Positions 52,805 through 62,606 of a stretch of 64,000 nt of DNA are shown here, in pieces. Within the stretch, counting starts at the first letter, position 1, and each line of letters starts with the position of its first letter. The notes beneath the pieces were generated by a model. It did no database searches, was not told the origin of the DNA, and was given only the letters and a program-made list of their open reading frames with translations. The DNA is from Bacteroidota bacterium (GTDB lineage Bacteria; Bacteroidota; Bacteroidia; Chitinophagales; Chitinophagaceae), in contig VGFK01000001.1 of the NCBI GenBank assembly GCA_016868895.1, forward strand, positions 211,006 to 275,005, given 5' to 3'. A program made the position numbers and the translations under genes.

Positions 52805-53389
52805 ATGATCGCCAGCCTCACCGGTAAATTCCTTGTAAAAACTCCGTCGTTCGTCCACCTGGACGTAAACGGTGTCGGCTATGAAGTGCAGATCAGCCTC
52901 CATACCTTTTCCAGCATTCAGGATAAAAAAGAAGGGACCCTCTTCACCCATCTTCAAATCAAGGAGGATGCACATGTCTTGTTCGGATTTTCAGAACTTG
53001 CTGAAAAAGAACTGTTTATACAACTCATCGGCGTAAACGGCGTGGGGGCTTCTACTGCCCGGATGATGCTCTCCTCCATGCAGCCGGCTGAACTCCGATC
53101 CGCCATTGCCTCCGGAAATACCAGCGCGCTGGAACGCATCAAAGGGATCGGCAGAAAGTCCGCCGAGCGGATCGTGCTGGAACTCCGGGAAAAAATTGTA
53201 AAATCTGTGCCAGAAAGTACTTCTTCGGGCTTCAAATACAATACTTTAGACCAAGATGCGTTAAATGCTTTAGTGGCATTGGGTATACCCCGAAACGTGG
53301 GCGAAACAGCAATCAAAAAAGTGAAATCGTCCACCACCGGTGAACCCGATCTTGAAACACTCATTAAAAAATCCCTGCAGCTTATTTGA
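52805..53389 (+). CDS. ruvA: Holliday junction branch migration protein RuvA
   Basis: RuvA holds the four-way DNA junction open for RuvB. The 194-aa protein starts MIASLTGKFLVKTPSFVHLDVNGVGYEV, with a helix-hairpin-helix pair LIGVNGVGASTARMMLS and ALERIKGIGRKSAERIVLELREK, then a C-terminal domain III that contacts RuvB. ATG 52805 matches the family start; the frame is open to 52769. A TACATTCG box at 52779-52786, one base off consensus, is 18 nt upstream. It overlaps the maximal frame of sprA by 50 bp; ruvA next to sprA is a conserved pair in Bacteroidota. Confidence 0.95.
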   Translation: MIASLTGKFLVKTPSFVHLDVNGVGYEVQISLHTFSSIQDKKEGTLFTHLQIKEDAHVLFGFSELAEKELFIQLIGVNGVGASTARMMLSSMQPAELRSAIASGNTSALERIKGIGRKSAERIVLELREKIVKSVPESTSSGFKYNTLDQDALNALVALGIPRNVGETAIKKVKSSTTGEPDLETLIKKSLQLI

Positions 53390-56300
53390 GAAGAACTCTA
53401 CTCAAACAAACGACATCCTGAAGTTGCGAGCGTTATCCAGTACGATAACCGGTTATTTTTTGTGTGTGGGACTGCTGACGGCAGTATCCACCCTGCACAC
53501 GTTTGCCCAGTCCTCCACGTCGACGGATACACTACCCAAAACCGATACCCTGCGGTTTCCCTTGAATGATCGGCATGCAGATAAACTGAGTGCAGGCAAA
53601 CGCAACCCCTTCGATCTGCGTGATCCTTCCAATGTGGCCGATTCCGTGGTCTACGATGCCAAGACCAAAGAGTACTACATCGTTGAAAAGATCGGAAACA
53701 GCTATTTCCGAAAACCGACTCCACTGAGCTTTGAAGAATACCTGCGGATACAAAGCAGAAAGTTGGAAGTGGATTATTTTCAGAAAAAAGCAAACACCTA
53801 TAGTCTGCTCAACCGAAAGCTCGTCAAACCCAAGCTCAAGATGGGGGAAGATTTATTCAACCGCTTATTCGGCAATGGGAAAATCGATATTCGTCCACAA
53901 GGGGAAGTAAACGTCACAGCAGGGTATCAGGGGCAAAACATCAAAAACCCTACACTCCCTGAGCGGGCCAGAAGAAACGGAGGACTTGATTTTGATATGT
54001 CGGCCAACCTCAACGTGGTGGGTAACATCGGCGACAAAATGCGGTTCCCGATCAGTTACAATACGTTGTCGACATTTGATTTCGAAAATCAACTCAAACT
54101 CGATTACACCGGCGATGCCGATGATATCTTCAAGAAAATTGAAATCGGCAATACGTCTTTTGCTTCCAAAGGCACACTGATCCCTGGTGCGCAGCAACTT
54201 TTTGGCATCAAAACACAAATGCAATTTGGAAAACTCTGGGTATCGACCGTCTTTGCCAGTCAGCGTTCTCAACGTCAATCCGTATCCGTCAAAGGCGGCA
54301 CCAACGCAGCTCCGTTTGAAATAAAAGCAGACGATTACGAAGAGAACCGGCACTTCCTGTTGGCTCAACATTTCAGAAGAGAATACAACAAGGCCATGAA
54401 AAATTTACCCATCATCAATTCACAGGTGCAGATCCTTCGCCTGGATGTATGGGTGACCAATCGAACCGGAGCCACCACCAATGCACGGGATGTGGTGGGA
54501 CTCATGGACCTGGGTGAAGACAAACCCTATCAGCAACCCCCCATCATCACTCCCAATGGAAGTATTTTTCCTTCCAATGGAACCAACGACCTCTACAGCA
54601 AAATTGTACGCAACTCCATCAGCCGCGATCCTGCACAAATCGTGAACTACCTCAACGGTTTAGGATTGCAACCGGTCAGGGATTTTGAAAAAACATTTGC
54701 CAGAAAACTCGACAGCACGCAGTACTACTTCAATCGCCAACTCGGATTCATCTCCCTCAACATCAGTCTTCAACCCGACGAAGTGCTCGCCGTGGCGTTC
54801 CAATACACCATCAATGGAAAAGTCTACCAAGTGGGTGAATTCGCACAAGACATTCCAGTAGATGCAAACAACGGCGTCCAAAAAGTACTGTTCCTCAAAC
54901 TGCTGAAAGGTACCTCACAACGGACTGCACTTCCAATGTGGGACCTGATGATGAAAAATATTTATCCCGTCGGATCCGGACAATTGGAACGTCAGGATTT
55001 TCAATTCAATGTGCTCTATCAAGAACCCGGAGGTGGTGAAAAAAGATTTTTACCGGAAGGCGATCAGGCAGGTGTTCCATTGATTACCCTGCTAAACCTG
55101 GATCGACTCAACAACCAAAACGACCCACAGCCCGATGGCATGTTCGACTATGTGGAGGGCTATACCGTCAACTCCTATCAAAGCCGCGTCATCTTCCCGG
55201 TGCTTGAACCATTCGGACATGATCTTGATTTCGCGTTCAATTCAAATCCGTCACTGCGCAACCAATATTTATTTTATCCGCTCTACGACACGATTAAAGC
55301 CATAGCACAAACCTATGCCAACCTGAATCGCTTTATCATGCGCGGCAGCTCAAAATCATCGGGAGGTGCCAGCGGTGAAATCTCTCTCAATGCCTTCAAC
55401 ATTCCTCAGGGATCGGTGACGGTTACGGCAGGTGGACAAGTATTGCAGGAAAATGTGGACTACACCATCGATTATATTTCCGGTACTCTTCGCATCATCA
55501 ACAGCTCCATCACGCAATCCGGTTTACCAGTCGACGTAAAATTTGAAAACAACGCAACCTTTGGTGTGCAACAGCGCACCTACATGGGAATGCGCTGGGA
55601 TTACCTCTTCAACGACAAACTATCGGTAGGCGGTACACTCGTTCGCCTCAGCGAACGTCCCTTTTTCACAAAAATGGAATACGGATCTGATCCCATCCGC
55701 AACACCATGAGCGGAGTGGACATCGCGTACAACAGTGAATTACCTCGACTCAATAAATGGTTGAGCAAACTTCCGTTCTATGAAGCATCCGGTACTTCCC
55801 GGATCAATTTCGCAGCAGAGGCTGCACGGATGACACCTGGACATGCCCCGCAAATTGGAAGAGGTTCAGGTGGACTCATCTATTTAGATGATTTTGAAGG
55901 AACACGGGCCAGCATAGACCTAAGGTTTCCAATTGTTGGATGGACACTTGCATCTACCCCCAAAGGCGCAACAGATCGCTTCGGAAATGTTCTGTTCCCG
56001 GAAGCAACTGCATTCGATAACCTGGATTATGGAAAGAACCGCGCCAAACTTGCCTGGTACAACATTGAACCAATTCTGCAAGAACGCCGCAACCCCAACA
56101 ATCCCATCCGCAACGATCTTGAACAATTATCCGATCCCCGGGTCCGCAGCATTGGTCAGCAAGAAATTTTTCCACGTCGAACACCCGACTACGGTCAGAG
56201 CCAATTGGTGACATTTGACCTCGCCTACTACCCGCGTGAGCGAGGTCCGTACAACTACGATGCAGCAACCGTTGATGCCAACGGACGACTGCAAAACCCA

Positions 56301-59300
56301 AACAAACGTTGGGGAGGCATCATGCGTGGTATTGATCAAACCGACTTCGAAACAGCCAATATTGAATTTGTTGAATTCTGGGTCCTGGATCCGTTCATCA
56401 AGAATACCAATCCTGCCGGAGGTTCATTGTACCTGAACCTGGGTAATATTTCAGAAGATATCCTGAAGGACTCGCGCAGATTTTATGAAAATGGTCTTGC
56501 CACTCCTACCATCCCTTCTGCCACAACACGCTCCATTTGGGGCAATGCTCCGCTCAATCCTATCCAGATCACGCAAGGATTCAGCAACAACCCGGCAGAT
56601 CGTCCGTTTCAAGATGTGGGACTGGATGGCTTGAGCGACTCAGCAGAAACAATTGCACGCAGGCAGTATTTGAATGACCTGGCTGGTCGACTTGGAACCA
56701 CTTCACGACCTTATCAGGATGCAGCAGCGGACCCATCCTCGGATAATTTCAGATACTACCGCGATGAAAGCTTTGATCGCAGTAATTCAGGTATTCTTGC
56801 ACGCTACAAAAATTTCAATAACCCTCAAGGCAACTCCCCCATCGCTCGAGCAGGCGATGCCTTCGCATCCGCATTTACGCTGTATCCGGATGGAGAAGAT
56901 TTGAATCGCGACAATACCCTCAACGAAGCAGAAGAATATTTCCAGTACCGCATTGATCTGCGACCCGCAAACGATCCTGGAATGCAGGTGGGACAGAACT
57001 ACATCGCAGATCGAAAAGTTGTCGGTGTTATCCTCGCAGATGGCTCCAAACAAGATCAACTCTGGTACCAATTCCGCGTACCGGTAATGGCCTACAACAG
57101 TAAAGTGGGAGATATTCCTGACTTTAAATCCATTCGCTTCTTCAGAATGTTCCTGACCGACTTTGCCGATTCCATTGTATTGCGTTTTGCAAAGCTGGAA
57201 TTGGTGCGCAACAACTGGCGCCGCTTTGCCTATGAGCTGGATTCGACCGGCCTGTATAAACCCATAGACCTCACCAACAACCTCACCCGCTTCAATGTAT
57301 CCGCAGTAAATATTGAGGAGAACGATAAACGAGACCCTATACCCTATCGCACCCCGCCAGGAATTGAACGTGTTCAAACGCTGAGCAATGGAGGAATCAA
57401 CATTTTGCAAAACGAACAGGCTCTGAGCATGAATGTGGTCAACCTCAAAGAGGGAGATGGCAGAGCAGTGTTCAAATCATTCAGCAACGACCTTCGGCAG
57501 TATTCCCGCCTGCTGATGTTTTATCACGCTGAAAGCCTAAAGGGATACAGTGCAATACGGGATGGCGAAGTGTATGCAGTGGTGCGATTGGGAAATGATT
57601 ATGTCAACAACTATTATGAAATCCGTTTCCCGCTGAAAGTGACACCATTTGGCACCAGCGATGAGACGGTCATATGGCCATTGGAAAATGAACTCGATAT
57701 TGACTTGCTGGATCTGGTGAAACTTAAAAATGAGCGCAATCTCAACACCAGTAACGCAAATGCGATTTATAGAAAAACAATTGGAAACAAAACGTTTTCC
57801 ATCATCGGCAACCCCAATCTCGGTGAGATTCGCGGCATATTGGCCGGCCTGGAAAATCCAAAAGATCCTGCCGGAGGCAGACCTGTCAATGTGGAAGTCT
57901 GGATCAACGAGCTGCGCTTGTCGGGACTGAATGAAGATGGCGGTTGGGCTGCAGTGGGACAAATGAATCTTCAACTTGCCGACCTGGGATCCGTTTCCAT
58001 GTCGGCCAACGTACACACCATTGGCTTCGGTCAGCTGGAACAACGCGTCAATGAACGGTTTCGAGACGACTTCCAGCAATTTGATATCTCAACCAATCTG
58101 CAACTGGGCAAACTCCTTCCACAACAAATGCGGTTGGAAATCCCATTCTTTGCGAACCTTTCTCAAACCATGAGCTCTCCGGAATATGATCCATACGACA
58201 GAGACGTAAAGCTCAGGGATAAACTTAAAATCTATCGAAACAGCAGGGATTCCATACGGAACAATGCTGTAGATTTCACAGGATTGCGCACAATCAATTT
58301 CACCAATGTCCGCTTCACTCCACGTCCGGATAAAAAAATCAAATTATGGAGCATATCCAATTTTGATTTCAGTTACTCACTGACTGAAACACGGCAACGC
58401 AATCCATTGATCGAAGGAAATGAGGTCAATAAAACACAAGGGGGTATTGGATACAACTACTCATCTGAATCCAAGTACATCGAGCCGTTTAAAAAATGGG
58501 TGAAAACGCCAACACCCTGGCTCGACTTCATCCGGAACATCAACTTCAATCCGATGCCTTCACTAATCGGTGTCCGATTTGACACGCGTCGTCAATTTGG
58601 AGCAATTCGTCCTCGAAATGTAGGCGGTGGAAAATACCTGATCCCTGAAACCTATGATAAGTACTTTGTGATTGACCGGAATTATAACCTGCGCTGGGAC
58701 CTCACCCGTTCCTTTAATTTTGATTTCAAGGCCACCAATAATTCTCGGGTAGACGAACCATATGGACGAATCGATACCAAAGAGAAACGCGACTCGCTTA
58801 TGCGGAACTTTTTCAAAGGTGGAAGAAATACAGTTTACAATCAAAGCGCAGACTTCAGCTACAATCTGCCCACAACCAGCTTCCCATTCCTGGATTGGAC
58901 CACCATGAATATCGCCTACCGCAGCACTTACAGCTGGATTGGGGCCTCGCGACTGGCCATCAACCTGGGAAACACCATTCAGAACAGCGGACAATCGGGC
59001 GCAACTGCCGAACTGAATTTCACCCAGCTCTATTCAAAATTCAAGGTCTTCCGTGCTATCGATGAAAGCAGCATCGATCCAAGTGATACCGATGTACCTG
59101 CCAGTTCTGGTCCAAAACCAAAACAGAAAAAGAAAAAAGATTCGCTCACAGCAAAACAACAATCCAAGGAAGAAATCAAGCTGGCTAAAAAAGAAGAAAA
59201 GAAATTGATCAAAGAAGAGCGCAAGCAGAAACCGGTACAATTGAATGCCACCGAAAAAATGATCCTCCGACTCATTACCTCTTTGAAGCGAGTGGGCATG

Positions 59301-60680
59301 ACCTATAACGAGGGTGGCACCACTTTCCTTCCGGGGTATGTGGATAGCACCAGTTTCTTTGGACAGAATTGGAAAAGCATGGCGCCGGGATTGGATTTTG
59401 TAATGGGTCGACAACCCAATCAAAATTGGCTGGAACAAGTGGGTAAAAAGGGACTGATTACCAAAGATCCTATCCTCAATAACCTGTTCATGCAGAATTA
59501 CGAACAGCGGATGAACATCACTGCTCAGGTAGAACCCATTCGCGACCTGGTGATTGATCTGAACCTCGATAAAAGTCTTACCAAAAATTATACCACGCTG
59601 TTCAAGGATACCGTAGGGACTGGAAATTTCAATCAGCTCAATCCTTATTCAGGCGGTGGATTCAGCATCAGTTACATTTCTTTCCAAACCTTGTTTGGAA
59701 AATTTGATCCAAACAATACAAGTGAAACGTTTAAAACGTTTGAAAATAACCGATCCATTCTTTCAAAACGGTTGGGCGAGAAAAATCCATACAGCCAGCA
59801 AGCCGGTGCCGACGGATTCTATAAAGGATACGGTCGCTATGCACAGGATGTACTGGTACCCTCATTCATAGCCGCCTACACCAAAAAAGATCCGAATACG
59901 GTTGCACTCTTGAAAAATGGAGGCACCGGAGGCTCGGTGAGATCCAATCCATTCAGCGGATATTTACCCAAACCCAACTGGCGGCTCACCTATACCGGCC
60001 TCAGTCGCATGGAAAGCCTCCAACAATACTTTACTAATTTCACGGTATCGCATGGCTATAGTTCCACACTGAGCATGAACAGTTTCAATTCAGCACTCTT
60101 GTTCCAGGATACATTGCTGTATGGATTCCCCTCGTTCGTGGACACCATCTCTGGAAATTTTGTCCCCTACTTCCTGCTGCCGAACATTTTGATTTCTGAA
60201 CAATTTGCACCATTGATCGGAGTGGATTTTTCAACAACGGGACAATTCTCGGGACGGTTTGAATACAGAAAATCACGACAGCTGAGCATGAGCTTGGTGG
60301 ATTTCCAGCTCAGCGAAGTGCGCTCTACTGAAATCACTTTTGGCATGCGGTGGAGAAAACGCGGATTCCCACTGCCCTTCAGGATCAAGCTGGGTAAAAA
60401 AGATGCAACCAATAAATTGGAAAATGATATCACGTTCTCACTGGACTTCAGCATCCGAGACGACATCAACTCCAATTCACGACTCGATCAGGCAAATGCA
60501 TTTGCAACCGGTGGACAAAAAGTAGTAAGCATACGACCCACCATTGATTATGTCATCAGTAATCGGGTGAATATTCAGCTGTTCTTTGATCAGCGGCGAC
60601 TCAATCCGTATGTTTCCAATGCGGCCCCTTCGGTGAATACACGGGCCGGATTGCAGGTCAGGATTTCCCTTGCACAGTAG
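53340..60680 (+). CDS. sprA: SprA, type IX secretion and gliding motility outer-membrane translocon
   Basis: SprA forms the huge 36-strand outer-membrane barrel of the type IX secretion system through which CTD-tagged proteins leave. The 2446-aa frame is typical in length. A signal peptide ending near TLHTFAQSS is visible about residues 33-57; early blocks include RNPFDLRDPSN and NGKIDIRPQGEVNVTAGYQGQ. A highly basic region (about 1920-1970, rich in Lys and Glu) interrupts the barrel. The coordinates are the maximal frame (GTG 53340); no ATG exists near the signal peptide and the true start may be TTG 53424. It overlaps ruvA in part, and the SDR gene on the opposite strand by 23 bp. Confidence 0.95.
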   Translation: MNPILKHSLKNPCSLFEKNSTQTNDILKLRALSSTITGYFLCVGLLTAVSTLHTFAQSSTSTDTLPKTDTLRFPLNDRHADKLSAGKRNPFDLRDPSNVADSVVYDAKTKEYYIVEKIGNSYFRKPTPLSFEEYLRIQSRKLEVDYFQKKANTYSLLNRKLVKPKLKMGEDLFNRLFGNGKIDIRPQGEVNVTAGYQGQNIKNPTLPERARRNGGLDFDMSANLNVVGNIGDKMRFPISYNTLSTFDFENQLKLDYTGDADDIFKKIEIGNTSFASKGTLIPGAQQLFGIKTQMQFGKLWVSTVFASQRSQRQSVSVKGGTNAAPFEIKADDYEENRHFLLAQHFRREYNKAMKNLPIINSQVQILRLDVWVTNRTGATTNARDVVGLMDLGEDKPYQQPPIITPNGSIFPSNGTNDLYSKIVRNSISRDPAQIVNYLNGLGLQPVRDFEKTFARKLDSTQYYFNRQLGFISLNISLQPDEVLAVAFQYTINGKVYQVGEFAQDIPVDANNGVQKVLFLKLLKGTSQRTALPMWDLMMKNIYPVGSGQLERQDFQFNVLYQEPGGGEKRFLPEGDQAGVPLITLLNLDRLNNQNDPQPDGMFDYVEGYTVNSYQSRVIFPVLEPFGHDLDFAFNSNPSLRNQYLFYPLYDTIKAIAQTYANLNRFIMRGSSKSSGGASGEISLNAFNIPQGSVTVTAGGQVLQENVDYTIDYISGTLRIINSSITQSGLPVDVKFENNATFGVQQRTYMGMRWDYLFNDKLSVGGTLVRLSERPFFTKMEYGSDPIRNTMSGVDIAYNSELPRLNKWLSKLPFYEASGTSRINFAAEAARMTPGHAPQIGRGSGGLIYLDDFEGTRASIDLRFPIVGWTLASTPKGATDRFGNVLFPEATAFDNLDYGKNRAKLAWYNIEPILQERRNPNNPIRNDLEQLSDPRVRSIGQQEIFPRRTPDYGQSQLVTFDLAYYPRERGPYNYDAATVDANGRLQNPNKRWGGIMRGIDQTDFETANIEFVEFWVLDPFIKNTNPAGGSLYLNLGNISEDILKDSRRFYENGLATPTIPSATTRSIWGNAPLNPIQITQGFSNNPADRPFQDVGLDGLSDSAETIARRQYLNDLAGRLGTTSRPYQDAAADPSSDNFRYYRDESFDRSNSGILARYKNFNNPQGNSPIARAGDAFASAFTLYPDGEDLNRDNTLNEAEEYFQYRIDLRPANDPGMQVGQNYIADRKVVGVILADGSKQDQLWYQFRVPVMAYNSKVGDIPDFKSIRFFRMFLTDFADSIVLRFAKLELVRNNWRRFAYELDSTGLYKPIDLTNNLTRFNVSAVNIEENDKRDPIPYRTPPGIERVQTLSNGGINILQNEQALSMNVVNLKEGDGRAVFKSFSNDLRQYSRLLMFYHAESLKGYSAIRDGEVYAVVRLGNDYVNNYYEIRFPLKVTPFGTSDETVIWPLENELDIDLLDLVKLKNERNLNTSNANAIYRKTIGNKTFSIIGNPNLGEIRGILAGLENPKDPAGGRPVNVEVWINELRLSGLNEDGGWAAVGQMNLQLADLGSVSMSANVHTIGFGQLEQRVNERFRDDFQQFDISTNLQLGKLLPQQMRLEIPFFANLSQTMSSPEYDPYDRDVKLRDKLKIYRNSRDSIRNNAVDFTGLRTINFTNVRFTPRPDKKIKLWSISNFDFSYSLTETRQRNPLIEGNEVNKTQGGIGYNYSSESKYIEPFKKWVKTPTPWLDFIRNINFNPMPSLIGVRFDTRRQFGAIRPRNVGGGKYLIPETYDKYFVIDRNYNLRWDLTRSFNFDFKATNNSRVDEPYGRIDTKEKRDSLMRNFFKGGRNTVYNQSADFSYNLPTTSFPFLDWTTMNIAYRSTYSWIGASRLAINLGNTIQNSGQSGATAELNFTQLYSKFKVFRAIDESSIDPSDTDVPASSGPKPKQKKKKDSLTAKQQSKEEIKLAKKEEKKLIKEERKQKPVQLNATEKMILRLITSLKRVGMTYNEGGTTFLPGYVDSTSFFGQNWKSMAPGLDFVMGRQPNQNWLEQVGKKGLITKDPILNNLFMQNYEQRMNITAQVEPIRDLVIDLNLDKSLTKNYTTLFKDTVGTGNFNQLNPYSGGGFSISYISFQTLFGKFDPNNTSETFKTFENNRSILSKRLGEKNPYSQQAGADGFYKGYGRYAQDVLVPSFIAAYTKKDPNTVALLKNGGTGGSVRSNPFSGYLPKPNWRLTYTGLSRMESLQQYFTNFTVSHGYSSTLSMNSFNSALLFQDTLLYGFPSFVDTISGNFVPYFLLPNILISEQFAPLIGVDFSTTGQFSGRFEYRKSRQLSMSLVDFQLSEVRSTEITFGMRWRKRGFPLPFRIKLGKKDATNKLENDITFSLDFSIRDDINSNSRLDQANAFATGGQKVVSIRPTIDYVISNRVNIQLFFDQRRLNPYVSNAAPSVNTRAGLQVRISLAQ

Positions 60681-61425
60681 GCTTGCTCAGATAAAAGCTG
60701 TTGGCCTGCGACGTACAGGTCATCTCAATACTGTTTAAGCAAACATGTTCCGGAACTCCCACGGCATAAGCAACTACTTCTGCAATGTCCTTGGCATATA
60801 AAGGAGTATACCCTTCATATACAGTTGCCGCTTTTTGTGGGTCGCCTTTAAACCTCACCAAGGAGAATTCAGTATCCGCAGCGCCCGGATGAATGGACGT
60901 CACTTTAATGCGATGCCGCAGCAAATCAATCCGCATGGATTTGCTCAGCGCATCCAAGGCATGCTTGGACGCACAATAGCCATTTCCTTTTTCATATACC
61001 TCCAAGCCTGCAATAGATCCAATATTGATGATGTGTCCCTTCCCACGTTTAATCAGCGAAGGCAAAACAGCACGGGTAACATACATGACCCCTTTCACAT
61101 TCGTATCCAGCATGGTTTCCCAATCGTCCAATTGTGTTTCTTCAAAATAATCACGGCCCAGTGCCAATCCCGCATTATTGATCAACACATCCAACTCCGA
61201 TACAAATTTATCGTGTTCCAATGCCTGAAAAACTGCACTGCGGTCCTGCACGTCCAATACTTTCGAAAGCACCTTCACGCCATATTGCTCGGATAATTTA
61301 TTGGCAAGCGCCTGAATGCGATCCGCTCTTCTGGCAGTGATCATGATGGCATGACCCATTGAGGCAAATTGGATGGCCATGGCTTTCCCAAAACCTGAAC
61401 TGGCCCCGGTAATCAATATATTCAT
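60658..61425 (-). CDS. Short-chain dehydrogenase/reductase (YdfG-like)
   Basis: A 255-aa classical SDR. NADP-binding TGASSGFG near 6-13 with R near 34, NNAGLAL motif near 89-95, catalytic Ser in IGSIAG near 139 and YCASK (Y-x3-K) near 152-156, followed by PGAADTEF. Similar to YdfG-type 3-hydroxy acid dehydrogenases with broad substrates. ATG 61425 begins the conserved MNILITGASSG; it overlaps the DUF4105 gene by 4 bp, so they are coupled. The last 23 bp overlap the sprA 3' end on the other strand. Substrate not determined. Confidence 0.92.
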   Translation of the reverse strand: MNILITGASSGFGKAMAIQFASMGHAIMITARRADRIQALANKLSEQYGVKVLSKVLDVQDRSAVFQALEHDKFVSELDVLINNAGLALGRDYFEETQLDDWETMLDTNVKGVMYVTRAVLPSLIKRGKGHIINIGSIAGLEVYEKGNGYCASKHALDALSKSMRIDLLRHRIKVTSIHPGAADTEFSLVRFKGDPQKAATVYEGYTPLYAKDIAEVVAYAVGVPEHVCLNSIEMTCTSQANSFYLSKPTVQGKS

Positions 61426-62594
61426 AGATGTCCGTTTATTGGCCAGGATTTTGCGATCAACCATGACCGAAGCGATAGAACAGCGATAATAGGATACAAT
61501 GTCGGATTCACCAAACCGGGGAAAATGATTCCCAAGGCAATGAACAGAAGTAACATAACTGCATATATCGTCAACCAGTAACGATACCCTGAAAATTTAC
61601 GGATGAACGAAAATCCCAGTAAAAGATGAAATGGACAGGCCCATACCAAGCTGAGGTTCTTGCCTGTACTTTGATGATCCGTACCCAACCACATGAACAC
61701 TAAAAAAAAACCCAATACACCTGTTGTGATGAACAAGACCTGATCAGCGATGCGTGCCAAGCGGTTCCAGTTTTTTTCGTTGATGCTGACCCATACATAC
61801 AACACACTTATGACAATGAATACAAACAAAGGAGTCAAGAAAATGGGCAATGCCGTCGGGGTGGGTTGCTGATCAGGAAGCAATTCAATCGTTGCTTCTA
61901 CCAGCGGATCGTTTGCGGAGCGCGCTTTGGCTACTCCCAATTCCAAAAAATCCGGCAAGAACATGGATTCTCTCACATCCATGATATGATCCGCTTCCAG
62001 TCCCAAAATAATATCGATCCCCAAACGTGTCCATGTCATCTGACCTCTATCAAGGTACACATGCAAATGATCCCGAAATGTAGTTCCTTCTGGAACCAGC
62101 GCAGGCGATGCAAAGGGAGGACTGGAACGAGCGCCCCAGACTATATCCCGCAATCGAGTAGAACAATTGTCGTAGAAAAAATCGTAACGATAATTTTTAT
62201 TTTCGGGGCGAACGTTGACAAACAAAAACTGCTGCAATCGTCTTTTCTCATCGCCCGTGAGGCGTAACACTTGTTCAGAAACCCCTCTCCCAAAATAAGC
62301 ATAGGCATAAAGAAAATCGTTCAGGGTTTCCTGACTGAGAAAATAGTTAAGCTTTCCTCTGACAAACTTGGTATAAAAATCAGGATCGCTGAAATCAAAC
62401 GTACCATAATTATATACGATATCGGTTCCAGCTGCAGAGTCGACTATGCGCAATGCGTTGTGTCCAAAAATAGAATACAGTTCTGCACCAGGGGTACAGG
62501 TGAGCAAAGAAATGCGGAGTCGACTGCTGTCGGCACCATCTGCACGTGCAGTTTGACATGCCAGAATCAGAAACCAGAAAAGCAGTTGTTTCAT
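61422..62594 (-). CDS. DUF4105 membrane protein
   Basis: A 390-aa protein with a signal peptide (1-18, MKQLLFWFLILACQTARA), a periplasmic DUF4105 domain (about 25-240, with TCTPGAELYSIFGHNALRI, YNYGTFDF and YDFFYDNCSTRLRD marks) and a C-terminal membrane region with five or so hydrophobic helices (about 250-385). The conserved H and C (FGHNA, DNCSTR) suggest a papain-like or permuted cysteine-hydrolase fold (inference). Function unknown. It lies between guaB (12-nt gap) and the SDR gene (4-bp overlap), all on the minus strand, so they form an operon-like string. Confidence 0.88.
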   Translation of the reverse strand: MKQLLFWFLILACQTARADGADSSRLRISLLTCTPGAELYSIFGHNALRIVDSAAGTDIVYNYGTFDFSDPDFYTKFVRGKLNYFLSQETLNDFLYAYAYFGRGVSEQVLRLTGDEKRRLQQFLFVNVRPENKNYRYDFFYDNCSTRLRDIVWGARSSPPFASPALVPEGTTFRDHLHVYLDRGQMTWTRLGIDIILGLEADHIMDVRESMFLPDFLELGVAKARSANDPLVEATIELLPDQQPTPTALPIFLTPLFVFIVISVLYVWVSINEKNWNRLARIADQVLFITTGVLGFFLVFMWLGTDHQSTGKNLSLVWACPFHLLLGFSFIRKFSGYRYWLTIYAVMLLLFIALGIIFPGLVNPTLYPIIAVLSLRSWLIAKSWPINGHL

Positions 62595-62606
62595 CCTGCT
62601 GGTTGA

